Notes: generated by a model from the letters alone, not told the origin. Shown: positions 1 through 4,628, numbered from the stretch's first letter. The stretch is 5,412 bases of DNA from Nitrospinae bacterium AH_259_B05_G02_I21 (GCA_027717595.1 JALLOF010000071.1:1-5412), one strand, 5' to 3'. Numbers and translations: made by a program.

Positions 1-48
1 AACCAGGACCGGCACCTGCAACCTATCGGCAACCAAGCAAAAGAATAA
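1..48 (+). CDS. Possible C-terminal end of a gene entering from the left (integrase tail?)
   Basis: Frame 1 is open from the first base for 15 codons (NQDRHLQPIGNQAKE) and stops with TAA at 46-48. The LQPIGNQ-like ending resembles C-terminal tails that I recall from tyrosine-type site-specific integrases whose genes abut a tRNA-derived attachment site. The position fits: the stop lies immediately before the hairpin and the tRNA 3' end. A 36-bp stretch of this DNA recurs at 3734-3769. No catalytic residues are inside the window, so the assignment rests on context and a short tail. It could equally be non-coding DNA that happens to be open. Confidence 0.3.
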   Translation, partial: NQDRHLQPIGNQAKE

Positions 49-74
49 GCCCGAAGCCCCTTGGGCTCCGGGCT
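41..74 (-). terminator. Hairpin terminator downstream of tRNA 3'-end fragment, copy 1
   Basis: Bases 48-59 pair with 63-74 around a 3-base loop. The single A54/C68 mismatch becomes a G-U pair in minus-strand RNA. On the minus strand the stem is followed by TTATTCTT, a weak U-tract. It lies 9 bp beyond the CCA end of the tRNA fragment, where a tRNA terminator is expected. The pair G56-C66 is replaced by A3606-T3616 in the second copy, a compensatory change that supports selection on the stem. Confidence 0.6.
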
Positions 75-83
75 GATCTGTCA

Positions 84-109
84 TGGTGGGCGATGCAGGA
101 CTTGAACCT
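84..109 (-). repeat. tRNA 3'-end fragment, copy 1 (attachment-site-like direct repeat)
   Basis: Read on the minus strand this is the end of a tRNA: three bases of T-stem, T-loop TTCAAGT, the 3' T-stem strand CCTGC, acceptor strand ATCGCCC, discriminator A and CCA. Upstream of the T-arm (right of 109) no anticodon or D-arm can be folded and the 5' T-stem strand no longer pairs, so the tRNA body is absent. A matching 5' acceptor would be GGGCGAT, as in many bacterial tRNA-Val genes; the isotype is inferred. Fragments of this kind are the normal scar of elements that integrate into the 3' end of tRNA genes. Confidence 0.65.
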
Positions 110-262
110 CTTGAGGGGGATGATAGTGACTGATATATCAATGTATCGCAGGGGCGCGTCGGCCACTTTTACGGTAGAATACCGGCCATCGGGACACGAA
201 AGTTTTGTCCTGTTAGGTGGGTACGATAGATTTTACATATCTTTGACTGCAGTGGAGCTTAT
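110..262. other. Leader region of the HEPN-like gene, no convincing gene
   Basis: The stretch between the tRNA fragment and the start at 263 is AT-rich. It holds a TAGAAT hexamer (175-180) and a TTGTCC/TAGATT pair near 203-230, each only a partial match to sigma70 elements, so no promoter is assigned. A reading frame from 93 to 308 begins inside the tRNA fragment and runs into the next gene, and looks spurious. Confidence 0.4.
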
Positions 263-982
263 ATGGAGTCGCAAGAGAAATCACTTCCGAAGGATATTCG
301 CCACATAACGTACATAGCAAAGGATAAGTGGGTTTTACCAATTTGGGGAGCAATCAATAGGGCTCGTGAGGAACAGCGGATACCTTACCCATCGAAACCC
401 CAAGAGCAAGAGGCAAGAAACTTAGGTTTGTCGGTAAGCCTCAAGATGGAGTTTGTATGGCATTTAATGAAATTGCTGGGTGTCGAGCTGGGTAATTTAT
501 CGGAGTTTTTAAATAGGACAGAGCTATTAAAACCACCTTATGGCAACGATGTCCCAACTGACATTCGGGATAATATCCTTGTTTTTATAGATGCACTCAT
601 ATTTGAGCTTCGCACGGTCATTACGCTAACAGAACAAGTGGCCAAATATTGTCTGCGCTTGACTTCTCTCCCTAGCAAAGCAGGGACCGAATGGTTGAAA
701 GGGAGGTTTGATGGGAAATGGCGAACCCTTATCACTGATGCTCGGAATCTATATACTCATGAATCTTCGCCATATATTGTTGTGGATTTCGACCGTGCTC
801 CAAAATATTATGACCTTCTAATTCCAAAAAAACATCCCGATGAATTCAAAAATACTAGTGACTACTATCGTCTTACCTGCATTAGAAGTGCTGCAAATGA
901 GATGTTTAGGGCGACGGATACACTTCGAGAAGAAATTTTACAAGTGATAAACAACTACAACATGTCAGACGTAAAGAACTAG
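263..982 (+). CDS. HEPN-like protein of unknown function (RNxxxH motif)
   Basis: A 239-residue, largely helical, soluble protein with no signal peptide or membrane segment. The start is well supported: GGAG at 254-257 sits 5 bases before the ATG. The diagnostic piece is R161-N162-L-Y-T-H166, which fits the Rx4-6H signature of HEPN domains (usually R-N/D/H then His), with helices before it (about 95-135 and 145-160) and a helical C-terminus (205-232). HEPN proteins are commonly metal-independent RNases in toxin-antitoxin, abortive-infection and CRISPR-associated systems; the RN and H residues are catalytic where studied. No nucleotidyltransferase (MNT) or other antitoxin partner is seen in the window. 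The gene is AT-richer than the FKBP gene, stands alone next to a tRNA-end repeat and converges on the next operon, all consistent with horizontal acquisition. A non-catalytic HEPN-fold protein is possible. Existence as a gene is likely; the family assignment is moderate. Confidence 0.75.
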   Translation: MESQEKSLPKDIRHITYIAKDKWVLPIWGAINRAREEQRIPYPSKPQEQEARNLGLSVSLKMEFVWHLMKLLGVELGNLSEFLNRTELLKPPYGNDVPTDIRDNILVFIDALIFELRTVITLTEQVAKYCLRLTSLPSKAGTEWLKGRFDGKWRTLITDARNLYTHESSPYIVVDFDRAPKYYDLLIPKKHPDEFKNTSDYYRLTCIRSAANEMFRATDTLREEILQVINNYNMSDVKN

Positions 983-1128
983 GACTGGTAATGGGACAAG
1001 GACAGAACAAGCAATCCCTGGTTTCTCCTTTCGCACAAAGGATTAAAAAAATCGCTCTCACCGACTATATATTGGGGAATATGCCGCCGCTAGGGGAGGG
1101 ACACAGGGGGGCGGAGATCGAGAAGGTC
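983..1128. other. Convergent intergenic region
   Basis: This lies between the stop of the HEPN-like gene and the stop of the zinc-ribbon gene on the other strand. It contains a 5-bp inverted repeat CCTTT/AAAGG (1027-1041) and one copy of a short diverged repeat around AAAAAATCGCTCTC (1047-1060, see 3515-3527). Neither forms a textbook terminator. A GCGCC-TT-GGCGC hairpin (1132-1143) inside the end of the zinc-ribbon gene lacks a U-tract. Confidence 0.4.
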
Positions 1129-1320
1129 TCAGCGCCTTGGCGCGGGCTGAGGGCGTTCAAGGGCGTCGGTTCGGCAAATGGGGCAACGTTTCAGGTAGAA
1201 CGGGATTGCAATCAGCCAAACGCCCAACGTCAAAAGAAATAGGATGAGGGTGCCGACGCCGATCTTCCGGCGAGGCTCGACGTTTCGTTTGCAAAGAGTG
1301 CAGTATTTGACGCGGGCCAT
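1129..1320 (-). CDS. Small zinc-ribbon membrane protein
   Basis: A 63-residue protein with two CxxC knuckles (C7-x2-C10 and C46-x2-C49) flanking one hydrophobic segment (about residues 20-43, GVGTLILFLLTLGVWLIAIP). The four cysteines could bind one zinc if the hydrophobic stretch forms a hairpin or lies on the membrane, giving a treble-clef or zinc-ribbon-like fold. Small proteins with this layout occur widely in bacteria and phages, and their function is not known to me. The ATG is 3 bases after the TAG of the frameshifted tail of the upstream gene, so the two are probably read from one transcript. A GGAG lies 13 bases upstream, too far for an ideal Shine-Dalgarno site, so translational coupling is likely. 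The overlapping plus-strand reading frame (991-1242) lacks any comparable pattern. Gene call good, function unknown. Confidence 0.65.
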   Translation of the reverse strand: MARVKYCTLCKRNVEPRRKIGVGTLILFLLTLGVWLIAIPFYLKRCPICRTDALERPQPAPRR

Positions 1321-1323
1321 GGT

Positions 1324-1446
1324 CTACGGTGCGCTCCGGATGACCTTGCCGTCCTTGTTAAATAAGACAAGAGAAGAAGCCGGTCGTTTTTCGACCACAC
1401 CCGTGCGGGGAATTTCAATCTTGGTGCTTCCCAGGCTTAAGCGTTC
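1324..1446 (-). pseudogene. Probable frameshifted C-terminal tail of the beta-repeat protein
   Basis: In the +1 frame relative to the gene ending at 1415, a 40-codon stretch is open from just after a TGA (1449-1447) to a TAG at 1326-1324. It has no good start codon. Its translation reads like real protein: it contains STKIEIPRTGVVEKRP and ends LVLFNKDGKVIRSAP, and this closing strand resembles the WNRKGKV segment of the main protein. The stop lies 3 bases before the zinc-ribbon ATG, the spacing of a genuine operon neighbour. I infer that a one-base shift between 1415 and 1447 separated this tail from the main gene. Alternatively it is the remnant of a second, deleted paralogue, or a sequencing error splits one intact gene. 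Confidence 0.4.
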
Positions 1447-2035
1447 TCACCTTGCCCTTTCGGTTCCAGGCTCCAACCTCCCCGTTTCCGTACTCGTCCA
1501 CCTGTAGCGTGATAACACCTTCTCCAGTCTTGTTAGTCACGACAACGTATCCGCCGGTTTCACTCTTGTTTGTCCCAAGATAGATGCGCCCCTTGCCCTC
1601 CCTGGATTTGACCCTTATCAAGCCATCCCCTCCTTCATTTGACCCAATGAATATGAGATTCTTGCCTTCCTTGGAATAAACTTGAATAATGCCGGCTAAA
1701 TTACCTGACCCTATTGTGATGAGGTCATTCTCCTCCTTTGAATAGATACCTATGGTGCCAATTCCATCGTCAGACTGGTTAATATTTGTAGTAATATTGC
1801 CTTCGTTATTACGAATATCCAACCAACCCCCAAGCTCCCATGACTTTAAAGTAGCCACAGTTACCCCTTCAGGATTCACCACCTCAAATTTTCTGGCTTT
1901 TATAACATCGGGGATGGTGGGTGTTGCAGAGATGGTAACAAGGGCAACAAGGACAACCCCAATGAGCATAGTGAACCTTTGGTAACGCCTGAAGCGGGTT
2001 TCGAGAAACTTGAGTCGTTCTTCAACGGTCTTCAT
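1415..2035 (-). CDS. Membrane-anchored beta-repeat protein of unknown function
   Basis: A 206-residue protein. The start is supported by AAGGGG about 8 bases upstream of the ATG. Residues 1-20 are charged and probably helical (ERLKFLETRFRRYQRF), followed by one hydrophobic segment (about 22-42) that is a signal anchor or uncleaved signal sequence; the rest should lie outside the cytoplasmic membrane. From about residue 95 there are four or five imperfect repeats of about 20-26 residues built on G-x-I-x-V-Y-S-K-E-G-K-x-L-I-x-I-G. Alternating hydrophobic and polar residues suggest a stacked beta structure (beta-roll or solenoid). Proteins with a similar anchor and NKDGKV-like repeats occur in environmental bacteria, without known function to my knowledge. 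It follows the SNase gene by 67 bp in the same direction. The reading frame ends KPGKHQD, but a coding-like tail continues in the +1 frame, so the present stop may result from a frameshift. Confidence 0.7.
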   Translation of the reverse strand: MKTVEERLKFLETRFRRYQRFTMLIGVVLVALVTISATPTIPDVIKARKFEVVNPEGVTVATLKSWELGGWLDIRNNEGNITTNINQSDDGIGTIGIYSKEENDLITIGSGNLAGIIQVYSKEGKNLIFIGSNEGGDGLIRVKSREGKGRIYLGTNKSETGGYVVVTNKTGEGVITLQVDEYGNGEVGAWNRKGKVRTLKPGKHQD

Positions 2036-2102
2036 GATGTAGCCCCTTCATATCTAATGGACGGACGAGCGAAAGAAGATTTACATGGTTGTTACATCAA
2101 TC

Positions 2103-2783
2103 CTAAGGTGCCCACACGCCCCTCTTCGCCTTCCTCGCTATATCTTGGGCGGTCGCTAGCTCGTTTAAGTGACCCCCCGCATTGGCTCCGATGACGAAGA
2201 GTATGGCACAGCCCCGCCGTAGGAGTTCTGCATTGACGTACAAGCCGCCCTCAGTATAGACGTGAGCCAAAAGGCGTCCGTACCTATCTCTAGGCTCCAC
2301 TCCCACCTCCAGGCGCACCATCTGGCCGCCCAGGATGTCCTTCAGGCATTAAGTGGCCTCGGGGCCAAAGGGTTCTTGTCCTCTTGTGGGGTGATGGGTT
2401 TCTGGTGCGTTGACACCAATGAGCCGAACCCGCTCCCCCGATGCCAGCCGTATAGTGTCACCGTCTATCACTTGAGCCACGTGTGGGCCAGCAAGAAGGC
2501 CAGCCTTGGGTAGTGAGGGCTTTGGTGAGGGGGGCGGGGTTATACGAGGCTTGGGAGCACGAGCCCTCCGGGGCCTTCCACCCTCGCAGTACTGATTGTC
2601 GGGACACTGAGAGCAATAGCCAAGGTCACCACATACGTAGGTGCCTCGGTCTGAAGGGCAGCTATGCCAGCGGTGGCAGCCGGAGCGGTGGGCGTAAAGG
2701 TCGGCAGCTAGAGCGGGGGCGGCCACAAGTAGGGCCAAAAGCAAAGCCAGAGAGACTCTTGGGATGAGAATGGCCTTGTTCAG
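2103..2783 (-). pseudogene. Secreted SNase-type nuclease, split by an in-frame TAA
   Basis: Two open stretches in the same frame (to 2349, and 2348-2103) form one staphylococcal-nuclease-like protein of 226 codons if the TAA at 2351-2349 is read through. The proposed start is CTG at 2783, 4 bp after the transglycosylase stop, because it gives an ideal Sec signal (MNKAILIPRVSLALLL..APALA); an ATG at 2864 would overlap the neighbour by 77 bp. After the signal come six cysteines (about 36-66), a Pro/Lys/Arg-rich linker, then the SNase domain from about residue 102. VIDGDT supplies the calcium Asp, RVRLIGVNAPE the first catalytic Arg and the Glu (Asn replaces the Asp in the usual D-x-P-E), and RDRYGRLLAHVY the second catalytic Arg. 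That last Arg is encoded after the stop, so the truncated product should be inactive. SNases cut DNA and RNA with calcium. The break could be a nonsense mutation, a sequencing error or suppression. Confidence 0.8.
2349..2351 (-). other. In-frame ochre stop inside the SNase domain
   Basis: The codon order is GAG GCC ACT TAA TGC CTG AAG GAC. The frame is unchanged on both sides, so no indel is involved. A single base change from AAA, CAA or GAA (Lys, Gln, Glu) would give this TAA, and the position is in the helix that precedes the R-L-E strand of SNase domains, where a polar residue is expected. Confidence 0.8.
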
Positions 2784-2787
2784 CTTT

Positions 2788-3402
2788 TTAAAATGGCCAG
2801 AAGCTCCATCCTTTCTCAAGCTCACTTCTGCATCCCGATAACTGTTTACTGTAGCGATCTGCATTCGCTTCTACTTTGCGGGCAACTTTAATTAACCAAG
2901 GTTTCTTTAGATAGGTTTTTCTCTTAAAACCACCGTGACCCTCGTGGTAAGCCAGATACTGATTGTACGCATCCCATTTAGAAATTCCGAGCTTTTGGTA
3001 ACTTATATCACCATACCATCCTATAAAATCGCTAACGTCGCCAAAATCATATCTGTCAGCACCCCAGTTTCCTGTTTTTTTGATGTACCATTCCCATGTC
3101 TCGTCCAATGCCTGTGCATATCCATAAGCAGAAGAGGGCCTAAACCAAGGGATAAACCATAACAACTTTTGGCGGGGAGGCTTGGCTTTGTACCTAAATT
3201 TTGACTCTTGATGGATTATTGCCAACTGAACGTGAATCGGGACTCCCCACCTTTTGAACGACCTCTTAGTGTTTTTATACCAGCCTTTCTTTTCATAGAA
3301 TATCTCACAAGAATTATCAATTACTCGCGGTGGCTTTGTAGTACACCCTAAGAGGCTAATTCCCAATAGAACAGTAACGAATACCAAGGAGGGTTTGCCC
3401 AT
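2788..3402 (-). CDS. Lytic transglycosylase (SLT-type) lipoprotein
   Basis: A 204-residue lipoprotein that probably cleaves the MurNAc-GlcNAc bond of peptidoglycan in the periplasm. I chose ATG 3402 over the in-frame ATG at 3453 because it begins directly with a lipoprotein signal (GKPSLVFVTVLLGISLLGC, lipobox LLGC with lipidated C20) and has GGAG 10 bases upstream. Lysozyme-fold landmarks are visible: IIHQESKF with catalytic Glu66, the AYGYAQ segment (92-97, equivalent to the GLMQ-type motif) and LAYHEGHGGF (150-159, where SLT enzymes have the AYN-type motif). The HEGHGG form and the insert rich in Trp and Phe (80-88) point to a divergent SLT subgroup. It is the first gene of the minus-strand run and is followed after 4 bp by the SNase. 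Lytic transglycosylases often open the wall for transfer or secretion machines, but none is visible here. Confidence 0.85.
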   Translation of the reverse strand: MGKPSLVFVTVLLGISLLGCTTKPPRVIDNSCEIFYEKKGWYKNTKRSFKRWGVPIHVQLAIIHQESKFRYKAKPPRQKLLWFIPWFRPSSAYGYAQALDETWEWYIKKTGNWGADRYDFGDVSDFIGWYGDISYQKLGISKWDAYNQYLAYHEGHGGFKRKTYLKKPWLIKVARKVEANADRYSKQLSGCRSELEKGWSFWPF

Positions 3403-3441
3403 CTCTTCGCATCTCCGACTTATAGGACAGGGACTGAGGCT

Positions 3442-3447
3442 ATTATA
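3442..3447 (-). promoter_or_regulatory. Candidate -10 element for the transglycosylase operon
   Basis: A perfect TATAAT on the minus strand lies about 40 bases before the ATG at 3402, leaving room for a start site near 3435 and the GGAG. No good -35 sits 16-18 bases upstream (the region is GC-rich, near GTCGTCTTGGGG), so it may be weak or activator-dependent. A 6-bp inverted repeat AGGGAA/TTCCCT (3468-3486) lies just upstream, where an activator might bind. Confidence 0.4.
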
Positions 3448-3590
3448 CCCCACCCCAAGACGACCGTAGGGAACAAAAAATTCCCTGGACTGAACCGAGC
3501 TTGGATCATCTCAAAAAAATCGCTCTCGCCACTTGTATGGAGAACCTGCCGATGATCCATTTGTAATCTCAAAGTATTAGGCACATCAGA
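3448..3590. other. Upstream region of the transglycosylase operon
   Basis: Non-coding as far as I can see. It holds the AGGGAA/TTCCCT inverted repeat (3468-3486), a perfect 8-bp inverted repeat GGATCATC/GATGATCC (3503-3510 and 3551-3558), and between its arms the second copy of the AAAAAATCGCTCTC repeat (about 3515-3527). A plus-strand frame here reads HLKKIALATCMENLPMIHL and stops, parallel to RIKKIALTDYILGNMPP near 1041-1086. These may be remnants of the same coding sequence, but no start or length supports a gene. Confidence 0.35.
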
Positions 3591-3625
3591 AATAAAAAGC
3601 CCGAAACCCAAGAGGTTCCGGGCTT
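3591..3625 (-). terminator. Hairpin terminator downstream of tRNA 3'-end fragment, copy 2
   Basis: Bases 3598-3608 pair with 3614-3624, with one A/C position that is G-U in the minus-strand RNA. The stem is followed on the minus strand by TTTTTATT, a good U-tract. It is the counterpart of the hairpin at 41-74, at the same distance from the tRNA CCA, with a compensatory base-pair change, and would be an effective intrinsic terminator for a tRNA read leftwards. Confidence 0.75.
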
Positions 3626-3633
3626 ATCTGTCA

Positions 3634-3656
3634 TGGTGGGCGATGCAGGATTTGAA
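3634..3656 (-). repeat. tRNA 3'-end fragment, copy 2 (attachment-site-like direct repeat)
   Basis: On the minus strand this is T-loop TTCAAAT, CCTGC, acceptor strand ATCGCCC and ACCA. It shares an uninterrupted 27-bp identity with copy 1 (74-100 region, ATCTGTCATGG through the T-stem, with one mismatch just outside). The alignment with 41-110 is gap-free over 70 columns, about 56 of them identical. Homology stops at the T-loop: bases beyond 3656 do not pair as a T-stem and no tRNA body follows. The repeat spacing is exactly 3550 bp. Confidence 0.65.
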
Positions 3657-3858
3657 ATCGACAGAGACGGAGGATTGTGGGGAAAACTAAGGAAATCAAT
3701 GCCCCGAATAGGACAGGGAGGAATAATTGGGAAAAACTGGACCTGTGCCTGCAACCTATCTGCAACCAAACTCGATCCCTCTGAGGGGCTATACCCACCC
3801 CCCAACATGGGCAAGGCCCCCTGGGGCATCTATATACACCCCCATCCGAGCATTATTT
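3657..3858. other. Gene-poor region right of the second tRNA fragment
   Basis: No convincing gene. From 3656 a plus-strand frame is open to TGA at 3785-3787; its end reads LDLCLQPICNQTRSL and parallels the LQPIGNQ tail at the left edge. The DNA match is 3734-3769 against 1-36, about 30 of 36 bases. The matched segment contains a tandem TGCAACC-TATC-TGCAACC (3750-3767). It may be a remnant of a second integrase gene end or a pair of protein-binding repeats beside an attachment site. The rest is C-rich sequence without clear signals. Confidence 0.35.
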
Positions 3859-3895
3859 AAAACAAAAAGGGCACAGGATGAGTCCTAAATGGCCC
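3859..3895 (-). terminator. Intrinsic terminator of the DUF922 gene
   Basis: On the minus strand GGGC (3895-3892) pairs with GCCC (3872-3869), with an inner AGGA-CTCA-TCCT hairpin (3886-3875), followed by TTTTTGTTTT. It lies about 200 bp beyond the stop at 4092, so it would end that transcript. The stem is interrupted by asymmetric loops, but the U-tract is strong. Confidence 0.55.
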
Positions 3896-3927
3896 AAGTG
3901 TATATTTCACCGAAATATGATACTTGG
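3894..3927. repeat. Long hairpin (inverted repeat)
   Basis: CCAAGTGTATATTTC (3894-3908) pairs with GAAATATGATACTTGG (3912-3927) through about 15 pairs, with one bulged base (G3919), one G-T pair and a 3-base ACC loop. It adjoins the terminator at 3859-3895 and lies in the 3' leader-out region of the DUF922 gene. It could stabilise the 3' end of that transcript or be the core of a small mobile inverted repeat. Confidence 0.5.
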
Positions 3928-4091
3928 CTGGGCGGGGCGATAGTTACGATTACATCGTGGAATATGCCGTTCCAATGAATGGTGGGACACAAAAACATGG
4001 GGTTGGCTCGTCCGACGTGCTGTGAGATGAATCGTTACAATCATAAACATCCTTCCTTCCTCGACATGAAACGCTAAGAGATGTATGATCA
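3928..4091. other. 3' untranslated region of the DUF922 gene
   Basis: A minus-strand frame starts at an ATG overlapping the DUF922 stop (TAATG at 4094-4090) and runs 61 codons to 3907, but its His- and Arg-rich translation shows no protein-like pattern. I treat the stretch as untranslated RNA leading to the hairpin and terminator. An 11-bp match GGAATATGCCG (about 3959-3969) recurs near 1077-1087. Confidence 0.35.
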
Positions 4092-4628
4092 TTACCTCTC
4101 TTTAGGTTTATGATCTGCCTTTAACGCTTCATTTAATTTCCGATTCCACTCTTGTTGTTTGATGCTGTTCTTGCTATAATCGGTTTCGATATCATAAATT
4201 TCTTGTCGTTTAGACTGTTCTTTAATAACATTCTGGGCGTGACGAGCAAATTGATGTTTTAAATCCGCTTCGGCTTCTTTGCGAGTATCACCTTCTCCCT
4301 TCAATTGGTCCATAATTTTTCTTTTGTTTGCGTTCAATTCTCTTGCGAGGATTTCCACAACATCGAAGTGTCCCTGCTCGTGTCTAAGAAGGTCACCATT
4401 TATTGTCTTGTCCTTCCACCACGATTCTCCTTCTGCAAAATAGGATTCGTATTTTATATCGATAAGTCTGGACTCATATTTTCCATCGCCACGCAAGGTG
4501 GTCCTGAACGACCAGCTTACCGTGATACCTGCACGCGTGGTAGCTAAGCGAGGGCTTGTAGGATCGGGGGGCCCTTTAAAGTTATCTTGAGTAAGCTGCT
4601 GATAGGGAATTTTATCATCACGGCTCAT
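4092..4628 (-). CDS. DUF922-family protein with HExxH metalloprotease-like motif
   Basis: A 178-residue protein. The N-terminal part (LTQDNFKGPPDPTSPRLATT, then AGITVSWSF) matches the pattern of DUF922 proteins, whose members begin with a W/L-x-x-x-F-K-G segment followed by a beta-rich part. LLRHEQGHFDVVEI places H83-E84-x-x-H87 in a helix, the zinc-binding and catalytic motif of zincin peptidases; DUF922 proteins are therefore suspected metalloproteases, unproven to my knowledge. A charged helical stretch (90-140) and a YDIETDYSKN...QQEW segment (145-161) follow. In relatives, as I recall, the residue at 151 is usually His (YDxxTxHG), a plausible third zinc ligand; here it is Tyr. Many members are secreted, but this one starts MSRDDKIPYQ with no signal peptide, and no Shine-Dalgarno site precedes it. 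The true start may lie elsewhere, or translation may be coupled to the upstream frame ending at 4618. Confidence 0.75.
   Translation of the reverse strand: MSRDDKIPYQQLTQDNFKGPPDPTSPRLATTRAGITVSWSFRTTLRGDGKYESRLIDIKYESYFAEGESWWKDKTINGDLLRHEQGHFDVVEILARELNANKRKIMDQLKGEGDTRKEAEADLKHQFARHAQNVIKEQSKRQEIYDIETDYSKNSIKQQEWNRKLNEALKADHKPKER

Noticed and set aside
93-308. Plus-strand 71-codon frame starting in the first tRNA fragment
   Set aside because: It begins inside the tRNA 3' end, has no ribosome site and overlaps the well-supported start at 263 by 46 bp.
991-1242. Plus-strand 83-codon frame
   Set aside because: Its second half is antisense to the zinc-ribbon gene, which has paired CxxC motifs and a hydrophobic segment; no ribosome site or recognisable domain.
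1230-1418. Minus-strand 62-codon frame between the beta-repeat and zinc-ribbon genes
   Set aside because: The frame with the coding-like tail (1324-1446) and the zinc-ribbon gene explain this stretch better; composition is unlike protein.
2262-2767. Plus-strand frames opposite the SNase gene
   Set aside because: They are antisense shadows of a recognisable SNase domain and its Cys-rich leader.
3634-3709. Possible complete tRNA on the minus strand ending at the CCA of copy 2
   Set aside because: Bases near 3702-3706 give a few acceptor-like Gs, but the acceptor mismatches at two positions, the T-stem does not pair, and no D-arm or anticodon stem forms. The same test fails for copy 1.
3633-3860. 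Plus-strand frame reading MVGDAGFE from the second tRNA fragment
   Set aside because: This opening is what the complement of a tRNA 3' end always encodes in this frame; the rest is low-complexity and not protein-like.
3894-3927. Transposon (MITE) terminal repeats
   Set aside because: Only one hairpin is present, with no partner copy, no target-site duplication seen and no transposase in the window.
3907-4092. Minus-strand 61-codon frame overlapping the DUF922 stop (TAATG)
   Set aside because: The overlap suggests coupling, but the sequence is rich in His and Arg with no domain pattern, and the stop falls inside the hairpin at 3894-3927.
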